DNA from: Candidatus Woesearchaeota archaeon
GTDB taxonomy: Archaea; Nanoarchaeota; Nanoarchaeia; Woesearchaeales; JAGVZT01
Assembly (NCBI GenBank): GCA_017608295.1
Contig: JAFCGF010000076.1
Coordinates: 1-6,128, forward strand
DNA: 6,128 bases
Reading direction: 5' to 3'
The position numbers were made by a program, and so were the translations under genes. Under the pieces are notes generated by a model. The model was not told the origin of the DNA, did no database searches, and saw nothing but the letters and a program-made list of their open reading frames with translations. This document shows, piece after piece, positions 1 to 5,515 of the stretch (its first letter is position 1; each line of letters starts with the position of its first letter).

Positions 1-2112
1 TTTCTTGAGGAGCAAATTTCCGAGCTTGATGATCCCGATATAGGTCTTGCCATACTGAAAACCTTCGTCTCCCTGGAGGGAACCAGAAAACAGATCACCG
101 AAGAAGAGATCTCTGAATCCGCCCGAACCTTTGGAAAAGAAATCGGAGATGCTGAACTGATGAACCCGCTGCAGAAGTTTATCAACCTGCGAATATTAAG
201 GGATAAGGACGATAGCGGAAGATATGAACTGAGGCATGATAGCCTGGCCAACAAGATATTTGAAAAAATTACCCTGGTTGAAAAGGAGTTGCTTGAAGTG
301 CGGAATTTGATTGAAAATGCATTCCGAAAATTTGAAACCAGGGAGATATACCTCAGCCAGGAGGATCTGAATTATATTGCACCCTATGAGGATAAACTGA
401 TCCTGACGAGAATTCAGGATGGTTTTATTGAGAAAAGTAAGAAAGAGGTTCAGAGAACAAAGAACCGGAGAAGGAACATTGCTGCTGTGGCAGCCATTGT
501 ACTCATAATTATTCTGTCGGGATTTACCATCTGGGCCCTACAGGAAAGAAGGGAAGCCGTTGTACAACAAGGAATTGCAGAGCAACAAAGAATGGAAGCG
601 GAAAATGCTCAGAAAGAGACAGATAAGGCAAGGATATTGGCAGACAGTGCAAGGATCGAGGCTGTAAAGGCTTCAAAAGTAGCCATCAATCAAAGCGAGA
701 TAGCTGCCAATGCTCAGGGAAACTCAGAATACCAGCGAAACATCGCTGAACAGGAGAGAGACCGTGCTGAAGATGCACTGGTGGAAGCAACGGCCCAAAG
801 ACAATTAGCATTAGCAGCCCAGCAAGAGGCAGTTAGATTGGCAGAAGAGGTAACAGCAACCAGCAAGCAAGCCATGTTCCAGAATTATCTTTTCAACGGC
901 AAAGAATTTGCCAACAAGTCAATAATGCTTCAGCGGGACGATACGCTGAAAGCACTTTTAGCTCTCACAGCCTACCAATTGGTAAACTATGGATACCTGA
1001 ATTTTGGAGAAGATGAGGCAGAAATAACCTGGGATAGCGAAATCCTTGAGTCCATGCAAAAATCCTATCTTCAGTTTGAACCAAATATCCTGATTCAAGG
1101 TGAGATTACAGCAATTGAAAGCAGTGGTAATGAAATTGCATCCTACAATTCACGTATGCCCGGCAACCTGTTTATTTCCGAATTTTTATCCCCTGAAGAG
1201 GACAAACTTCCGGATTTCAATATCCTTCAAACTATTGAACTACCGGTAAACAGCACAATCAGGACACTTAGTATGGATAAGAGTGGAAAGCAAATTGGAG
1301 TAGGAACATCAACCGGTGAGATTATACTTGGAACGAGCAATAACACAGAATGGCAGACCACATACAAACATGATGGTCGGATTTTATCGCTGATCTTTAT
1401 TCCCGGAAAAGATTGGTTGGTAACTTCATCCCTTGATAAAAATATTAAGATTTGGAACCTGAAAGACGAATCAATGGTTAAAACGGTTGAGATGCAAGCG
1501 GCCGGAGATCATTTAATACAGATAACGGACAATCTGATCCTCTTTAGCAATTCGCTGGGACAAATCAGCAAATTAGATCTCGGCCAGATAGAACAGCCTC
1601 CAGAAGTTGTTTATACAACCCCGGACAACAGGACTGTAAAAGGTATGTTGTTCTTTGAACTGCATAACCAGGTTATCGTTTCCATTGGAAACCAGATAGC
1701 TGCAATAACCTTACAAAAAGGAGGTTTGCTGGAGTCTGAGCCGGAATTTTTCAATGAGGAACATCCTGGTCAAATATCAGCAACCCGGTTGAGCCCAAGT
1801 AGCAAGTGGCTGGCTTCGGCAAGTCTGGATGGGACAATACTTCTCTGGGATCTGGAGGAGTTTGAGCAAAAGGGTGCCACCCAACTAGTCCCCATAAGAA
1901 TGTATGCTGAAAACCAGGTATTCTCACTGGCTTTCGACTCAAAGAGCGATTACCTGATGTATGGGACCAATAACAACCTGTTTATAATACCCCTGAATAT
2001 ACGAACAACCTACAGCAAGCTTCGGATGAAAATGGGAGGTCGAGAACTTGAACCATCCCTGTTTGATTCCTATAAGAGCGGGGAAAATATAAAATATCCG
2101 GAAAATCAATAA
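1..2112 (+). CDS. STAND-type NTPase with transmembrane helix, coiled coil and WD40 repeats (5' end outside window)
   Basis: The reading frame is open from base 1, and the first ATG (160) lies inside a conserved domain, so the gene starts upstream; 703 residues are visible. Residues about 10-95 (window numbering) look like the helical/winged-helix end of a STAND (nSTAND1-like) NTPase, including RYELRHDSLANKI, which resembles the HDxLA motif that closes this module in the family. A basic stretch (KNRRR) precedes one strong transmembrane helix at about 160-180 (nt 478-540). Next comes an Ala/Glu/Gln-rich coiled coil (about 181-288), a helical linker, and a WD40-like propeller from about residue 410. 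Two blades are clear: LVTSSLDKNIKIWNL (nt about 1366-1461) and LASASLDGTILLWDL (nt about 1759-1854). A third is weaker (nt about 1918-1980). The P-loop and any N-terminal effector (caspase, TIR, etc.) are not in the window. The basic flank predicts N-in/C-out, so the propeller would be periplasmic. The gene is probably co-transcribed with the barrel gene 47 bp downstream. The family call is good; the biological role is unknown. Confidence 0.85.
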   Translation, partial: FLEEQISELDDPDIGLAILKTFVSLEGTRKQITEEEISESARTFGKEIGDAELMNPLQKFINLRILRDKDDSGRYELRHDSLANKIFEKITLVEKELLEVRNLIENAFRKFETREIYLSQEDLNYIAPYEDKLILTRIQDGFIEKSKKEVQRTKNRRRNIAAVAAIVLIIILSGFTIWALQERREAVVQQGIAEQQRMEAENAQKETDKARILADSARIEAVKASKVAINQSEIAANAQGNSEYQRNIAEQERDRAEDALVEATAQRQLALAAQQEAVRLAEEVTATSKQAMFQNYLFNGKEFANKSIMLQRDDTLKALLALTAYQLVNYGYLNFGEDEAEITWDSEILESMQKSYLQFEPNILIQGEITAIESSGNEIASYNSRMPGNLFISEFLSPEEDKLPDFNILQTIELPVNSTIRTLSMDKSGKQIGVGTSTGEIILGTSNNTEWQTTYKHDGRILSLIFIPGKDWLVTSSLDKNIKIWNLKDESMVKTVEMQAAGDHLIQITDNLILFSNSLGQISKLDLGQIEQPPEVVYTTPDNRTVKGMLFFELHNQVIVSIGNQIAAITLQKGGLLESEPEFFNEEHPGQISATRLSPSSKWLASASLDGTILLWDLEEFEQKGATQLVPIRMYAENQVFSLAFDSKSDYLMYGTNNNLFIIPLNIRTTYSKLRMKMGGRELEPSLFDSYKSGENIKYPENQ

Positions 2113-2114
2113 AG

Positions 2115-2135
2115 ATTGAGAATTGAAAATTGAAA
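2115..2135. repeat. three tandem heptamers (ATTGARA) in the STAND-barrel gap
   Basis: Just after the STAND stop codon the sequence reads ATTGAGA, ATTGAAA, ATTGAAA without spacers. It lies in the 47-bp gap before the barrel gene. A TTG at 2130 inside it is in frame with that gene and could be mistaken for its start. There is no evidence of function; it may be a small simple-sequence tract. Confidence 0.6.
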
Positions 2136-2159
2136 AACAATAACCTAAATACTATAATC

Positions 2160-3242
2160 ATGAATTGGATCAAGTCAACTTACAGAATTTCAGGAAGTGT
2201 TTTGATTCTTCTTCTTTCCGTTTGCTCGTTTAATCTCTGTGCTCAGCAGGTTGATTGTTCCCGTAAATTTTACCAGGCAGAGAGTTATTATAACCGGGGT
2301 ATGATCGATTCAGCCATAACAACCCTGACGCCATGTCTGGAAAACATGGAATTTATGAAAAAGGAGCCCAAAGAGAGGAAAGTGAATATTTTCCGGTTAG
2401 CTGCGCTATCCTTCTATGTATCCGGTCAGCCTGAAGAAGCATCAGAATATGTAAAGAAGATGGTGGAACTGGATCCCGATTACAGGAATAATTTTGTTGA
2501 TGGAGACCTTGGAGAATTCCGGGATGCCGTTTTGAACCTGGAATCAACCCCTTTCCTTACAGCAGGGATCAAAGTGGGAGCCAACTTCCCGATGATAACT
2601 ATTGAGGAACAGTATTCCAAATGGATGGATCCGCTGGAAGGAACTAAAATTGAAGGGAAAATGGGGTATGAATTTCATTTGTTCGGAGCCTATTCATTTT
2701 CGGAGCGGATATCTGTGAAAATAGAACCCGGACTGATGATTTCACGCAATACCTACTTTGGGAGTACCTATGAGTCTCAGCAATATAGCTACGATCAGGA
2801 GTTTGTGATGTTTGAAATACCCATCATCTGCTCATTTAATATTCTGCCTGGCAAGAAGATAAATCCATATGTTGAGGTGGGAATAGGAACACGGTTTTTA
2901 CTCAACGAATCCACAGGATCACCATATGGTGATTTTTATGCTACCCAGATGGATGGGGCAGAAATTGTAGCTTCCTATGTTAGTAAAATGAACCTCTTAA
3001 ACATCCAGTTCGGTGGTGGATTAACCTACGCCCTGAAAGGGGGAGGGATTACATTGGGAATACGTTACGAACTAAACCTGAATGATTCAGATATGCTGGG
3101 TAAATTCGATGACATCACTTCATTTGATGATATCCCAACCGATAAAGAAGTATACCATGTAGATGATATAGTAGTGATGGGATTGAACCACCTCAGGATA
3201 TATATTGGTTATACCTACTACCTGCGGTCGAAAGTATTTTAA
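2160..3242 (+). CDS. outer-membrane beta-barrel protein with N-terminal TPR-like region
   Basis: 360 residues from the ATG at 2160. An upstream in-frame TTG (2130) would add ten residues ahead of the signal peptide, so ATG is preferred; no Shine-Dalgarno is present, as is usual in Bacteroidota. Residues 1-28 form a Sec signal peptide with a hydrophobic core (SVLILLLSV) and likely cleavage after LCA, before QQ; the cysteines nearby do not make a good lipobox. Residues about 31-128 are helical and TPR-like (AESYYNRGMIDSAITTL, then PEEASEYVKKMVELDPDY). From about 131 to the end there are alternating hydrophobic strands typical of PorT/OMP_b-brl-type barrels, opening with FLTAGIKVGANFP and closing with LRIYIGYTYYL and a C-terminal Phe, as expected for an outer-membrane insertion signal. 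It follows the STAND gene closely on the same strand, suggesting an operon and perhaps a physical partner across the envelope. Partner and function are inferred; the barrel assignment is solid. Confidence 0.85.
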   Translation: MNWIKSTYRISGSVLILLLSVCSFNLCAQQVDCSRKFYQAESYYNRGMIDSAITTLTPCLENMEFMKKEPKERKVNIFRLAALSFYVSGQPEEASEYVKKMVELDPDYRNNFVDGDLGEFRDAVLNLESTPFLTAGIKVGANFPMITIEEQYSKWMDPLEGTKIEGKMGYEFHLFGAYSFSERISVKIEPGLMISRNTYFGSTYESQQYSYDQEFVMFEIPIICSFNILPGKKINPYVEVGIGTRFLLNESTGSPYGDFYATQMDGAEIVASYVSKMNLLNIQFGGGLTYALKGGGITLGIRYELNLNDSDMLGKFDDITSFDDIPTDKEVYHVDDIVVMGLNHLRIYIGYTYYLRSKVF

Positions 3243-3418
3243 GATAGGCTAAGGCGTAGGCCGAGGACAAGAAAAAGGAAATCTATCCATGGACCATGAT
3301 GCAGCAGACGCTGGAACAGAATGCAATCCGCTATTTGTCATAGGTGATGAATGATATAACTGGAACCAAATAGTATGAAACAGGAAAGACAAGATCAAAC
3401 GACAAGCTGAATCCTTAC

Positions 3419-4660
3419 CTACTTCTTCTTATGAGTATCCTGGATGCACCGGACATGATCGATGTAGTAAGTATTCGCTTCTGTGCCTGGTCGGTCGATT
3501 TCGTGTTCTGGCATCCAGTAAATTTGATCAGCAATTGGATTCCAATTCATAACAGTATTGCAAAAACCAACAACCAGTCCGTGACCATTAATCGAATTAG
3601 GTGTTGATGTAAACCAATCAACACCAGAACCAAAATATTCGAAAACAATTGTGTCACTAAGTCCGAAAGAAGTATATTTCAATCCCCATCCACTGCGCAT
3701 TGCATTAAAGACTGAACTACCTTTCTGTAGGAGATAATATGTCTCTTCCCCTTCCTGATAGTTGTCCACCAACTCCTGCCACTCCACCGAATCGGGTATA
3801 TGCCATCCATCCGGGCATATTCCCTGGGTCCTTTCCATTGTTTTTCCATTCATGGCCGTTTCCCATAGGTATAAACGGCCAAAATTTTTATACTGTTGGG
3901 AATCGTCATAGTACCACCACTCAATGGGAATGGAATCAGGATCTCGGGTTACCGCCAGATCCTCAGCCATCCATACCTGGTCTCCAATAGTTACTATTGG
4001 GTACCATCGTCCTTCAATATCCTGCACACCTCTTTTGACATATATAGAGATTATAGTATCGCCATTAGCATGAGTGATTTTAAAATTATCAGAATCACTA
4101 CTTTTAAGCAACTCTTCACGGTTAACATCAACTGATAACATCAATTCTCCGCCGGGTTCAACTGTTCCGGATGAAGGATCTGTTTCGATCCATGACGTGG
4201 TAGGAATGGCAAAGAATCCAAGGTTTACTTTACCCGAATTTGAAAGGGTAATTTGCAGGGAACTTTTATCATATCCATAATCCAACCGGTTGGTTGAGAT
4301 ATCTAAGATACCTGTTGGAACTAATCCAAAATCAAAACTTGAGAAAACAGCTGATTCAACAGTGAGTATTTTAGAAAGATCTTCGTATCCGATTTTTGAT
4401 ATATTAATTTCATATGTTCCAGGTTTAATGTTCAGAAACTGATAATTACCCGAACTATCGGTATACGTTGTACTGATTATAGGCTTTTGAATTACTACTC
4501 TAGCTCCCGGGACCGGAATAGTATTGTTTCGTTCAGTAATAACTCCTGTGATATCACCCGAATAAATTACTTCCTCCTGACAGGAATGAAAAGCTAATCC
4601 AAGGATTACACAGACAGTAACAAGACAAGATACAGAATAAACGATTCGATTAAGGTTCAT
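3419..4660 (-). CDS. lipoprotein with carboxypeptidase-regulatory-like, BACON-like and Fib_succ_major domains
   Basis: 413 residues from the ATG at 4660. An in-frame TTG at 4717 would lie within the -33 promoter element, so it is rejected as a start. Residues 1-27 are a hydrophobic signal ending in FHSC27, a relaxed lipobox; the following QEE is acidic and resembles Bacteroidota surface-export signals. Domains in order: about 35-112 carboxypeptidase-regulatory-like Ig fold (GDITGVITERN, then PGARVVIQ, GNYQFLNIKPGTYEI, GYED); about 117-209 BACON-like Ig domain (ISTNRLDYGYDKSSLQITLSN, SWIETDPSSGTVEPGG); about 218-406 Fib_succ_major domain (VTIGDQVWMAEDL, GRLYLWETAMNG, GICPDGWHIPDSVEWQEL, FTSTPNSINGHGL, DHVRCIQD). 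Such proteins are usually exported; the last domain belongs, as I recall, to the C-type-lectin-like fold superfamily, so ligand binding is plausible but not shown. The gene converges on the barrel gene (176 bp between stops) and has a paralogue at 5516-6128. Confidence 0.85.
   Translation of the reverse strand: MNLNRIVYSVSCLVTVCVILGLAFHSCQEEVIYSGDITGVITERNNTIPVPGARVVIQKPIISTTYTDSSGNYQFLNIKPGTYEINISKIGYEDLSKILTVESAVFSSFDFGLVPTGILDISTNRLDYGYDKSSLQITLSNSGKVNLGFFAIPTTSWIETDPSSGTVEPGGELMLSVDVNREELLKSSDSDNFKITHANGDTIISIYVKRGVQDIEGRWYPIVTIGDQVWMAEDLAVTRDPDSIPIEWWYYDDSQQYKNFGRLYLWETAMNGKTMERTQGICPDGWHIPDSVEWQELVDNYQEGEETYYLLQKGSSVFNAMRSGWGLKYTSFGLSDTIVFEYFGSGVDWFTSTPNSINGHGLVVGFCNTVMNWNPIADQIYWMPEHEIDRPGTEANTYYIDHVRCIQDTHKKK
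3899..3976 (-). repeat. 78-nt block identical to 5987-6064 (lipoprotein paralogue)
   Basis: Base-by-base comparison at an offset of 2088 shows no mismatch across 78 nt. The next differences are at 3898/5986 and 3977/6065. The block encodes the start of the Fib_succ_major domain, from the VWMAEDL motif to YYDDS. Not even synonymous positions differ, although they do immediately outside, for example in the IVTIGD and RWYP codons. Confidence 0.95.
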
Positions 4661-4686
4661 AATAGCTGGTAATATTTCTCTTTTTA

Positions 4687-4718
4687 TAAAATTACAAAAA
4701 GATTGCTTTAAAATCAAA
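4687..4718 (-). promoter_or_regulatory. Bacteroidota-type promoter for the lipoprotein gene
   Basis: Read on the minus strand, TTTG (4718-4715) is followed after exactly 20 nt by TAATTTTA (4694-4687). This matches the Bacteroidota housekeeping consensus TTTG-N19-21-TAnnTTTG except for the final base. Transcription would start near 4680, about 20 nt before the ATG at 4660, which supports that ATG over the TTG at 4717. Confidence 0.6.
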
Positions 4719-4773
4719 TCTGAGATGCTTGAATGCAGTGAGATGGAAGGTTGGGAGAGTTATCATTTGGTAC

Positions 4774-4800
4774 TGCCTACCCGCCTGGCCGGCAGGGTGC
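4774..4800. repeat. GC-rich imperfect palindrome (CCTGGCCGGCAGG core)
   Basis: The core at 4784-4796 has arms CCTG and CAGG around GCCGG, and stands out as GC-rich in an AT-rich spacer. It translates on + as CLPAWPAGC, resembling the spurious CLPAGRQAG-like peptides I recall from dispersed intergenic repeats in environmental genomes. An 8-bp piece, CCCGCCTG (4780-4787), recurs at 4859-4866. Assignment to a repeat family is from memory and unverified. Confidence 0.4.
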
Positions 4801-4827
4801 TTGAAAGTTATTTTGAAGGAATAAGGA

Positions 4828-4867
4828 TCAGGCGAAGGGAATGAGGAAGAACAAGTTCCCCGCCTGA
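4828..4867. repeat. bulged hairpin, 12 bp stem
   Basis: TCAGGCG (4828-4834) pairs with CGCCTGA (4861-4867), and GGGAA (4837-4841) pairs with TTCCC (4856-4860). There is a 2-nt AA bulge on the left arm and a 14-nt loop. There is no T-run on either side, so it is not an obvious intrinsic terminator. It abuts and overlaps by three bases the perfect palindrome at 4865-4880. Confidence 0.6.
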
Positions 4868-4880
4868 CGTGTACACGTCA
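4865..4880. repeat. perfect 16-bp palindrome TGACGTGTACACGTCA
   Basis: The sequence equals its own reverse complement over all 16 bases; the flanking bases (C and C) do not pair. This is the form expected of a dimeric regulator operator or of part of a mobile palindromic element. It lies about 150 bp upstream of the lipoprotein promoter, farther than a typical operator. Confidence 0.8.
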
Positions 4881-4896
4881 CAATAACGGTAACAAA

Positions 4897-4931
4897 TACT
4901 CACGGCGTGACTTGGAGTCACACCGTGAGTA
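4897..4931. repeat. long hairpin, 16-bp arms with 3-nt loop
   Basis: Left arm 4897-4912 and right arm 4916-4931 are reverse complements with a single C-A mismatch, around a TGG loop; the innermost part is GTGACTTGGAGTCAC. It is too long and symmetrical to be chance in AT-rich DNA. No T-run follows directly (AGATTTTAAAA on the right), so it is a weak terminator candidate at best. It may equally be part of a palindromic repeat unit. Confidence 0.85.
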
Positions 4932-5048
4932 GATTTTAAAAGTTACTTTCCATACTGAATGAATCCAATATACCATTAATGTGGAAAAAATATAAACAAA
5001 AAAAGGACGATAAGAATACTAATTGGTATCATGAAATTTGTTACCTAA

Positions 5049-5365
5049 ATACTGAAGAAACTCGTTTCAATCGAAGATAAGAGGAAACAAATCACCTAAG
5101 AGGAAATTTCAGAATCGGCCCAGACATTAGAAAAAGAGATTACGGATGGGCATTAACAAATTCAGTGCAGAAGTTTATTAACCTGAGAATTCTTCATGAT
5201 AAGGACGATAGCGGCAGGTATGAACTTAGACATGATAGCCTGACCAATAAAATCTATGGAAAGATTGCTCTAGTAGAAAAAGAGTTGCTTGAAGTTAGGG
5301 ACCTGATTGAGAAGGCATACCGTTATGCCGGTAGTGATACCGGGAATATTAGGTTTTACAACTAA
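5049..5365 (+). pseudogene. truncated, frameshifted remnant of a second STAND NTPase gene
   Basis: Bases 5049-5323 align with 52-327 of the intact STAND gene with one net gap. The offset is 4997 before and 4996 after a one-base deletion near 5148-5150. An in-frame TAA (5097-5099) replaces a GAA codon. The part after the frameshift (from GTG 5165) is still open and reads QKFINLRIL, GRYELRHDSLTNKIY, VEKELLEVRDLIEKAYR. By hand count it has 33 nucleotide but only 8 amino-acid differences over 52 codons. Homology stops after the arginine codon ending at 5323; a short unrelated tail runs to the TAA at 5363-5365. The transmembrane helix, coiled coil and propeller are all absent. The 5' edge is also lost, since the sequence before 5049 does not align. 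A new short protein from GTG 5165 is conceivable but unlikely. Confidence 0.85.
5328..5343. repeat. hairpin CCGGTA-GTGA-TACCGG at the STAND breakpoint
   Basis: Perfect 6-bp inverted repeat with a GTGA loop. It begins five bases after homology to the intact STAND gene ends (5323), so it sits at the 3' deletion breakpoint of the remnant. The position is suggestive, but the stem is short enough to be chance. Confidence 0.45.
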
Positions 5366-5445
5366 CCAATCCAACTTTAAAAATCCCAAGCGGGAAATCA
5401 CTTCAAAAACTATGATAATACAGACGTATTGCTAGAAATAATATC

Positions 5446-5462
5446 CTTTTCTATCAGAAAAG
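5446..5462 (-). terminator. weak candidate terminator downstream of the second lipoprotein gene
   Basis: CTTTTCT (5446-5452) and AGAAAAG (5456-5462) form a perfect 7-bp stem with a 3-nt loop, 53 bp past the stop of the minus-strand gene ending at 5516. On the minus strand it is followed by GGATATTATTTCT, only moderately T-rich. The stem is AT-rich and weak, so termination is a guess. Nothing else is seen between the STAND remnant and the lipoprotein stop. Confidence 0.25.
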
Positions 5463-5515
5463 AAACTCATAATCTGGTCTATATCATTAGAATCCTGTTG
5501 TGAGATTGAATCAGC

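Larger units (their letters stand above)
4719..5048. other. non-coding spacer of about 330 bp rich in inverted repeats
   Basis: No convincing coding sequence or RNA gene is seen on either strand. The left half (4774-4931) holds a GC-rich imperfect palindrome and three strong inverted repeats, listed separately. The right half (4932-5048) is AT-rich with A-runs and ends at the breakpoint where homology to the STAND gene begins. The spacer lies between the promoter of the lipoprotein gene and the STAND remnant. It may hold a small dispersed palindromic element inserted at the duplication joint. Confidence 0.6.

Noticed and set aside
2130..2159. TTG start for the barrel gene
   Set aside because: It would put ten extra polar residues before the signal peptide and falls in the heptamer repeat; ATG 2160 gives a standard signal sequence.
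1751..2173. Minus-strand open frames antisense to the WD40 region
   Set aside because: They lie opposite a clearly coding WD40 sequence, are low-complexity or composition-driven, and have no recognisable domain.
3739..3990. Plus-strand open frame, matched by a similar one at 5788-6126, both containing YAIHPGIFPGS
   Set aside because: Both are antisense to the Fib_succ_major coding region. Their similarity is explained by conservation of the real gene, and they lack family features or initiation context.
4897..4931. Intrinsic terminator or integron attC site
   Set aside because: The stem is strong but no T-run follows on either strand, no gene ends close by, and the conserved attC core sites are not seen.
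5165..5365. Short functional protein from GTG 5165
   Set aside because: The GTG aligns with an internal leucine codon of the intact STAND gene, homology to that gene continues upstream across the frameshift, and the fragment is only part of a domain.
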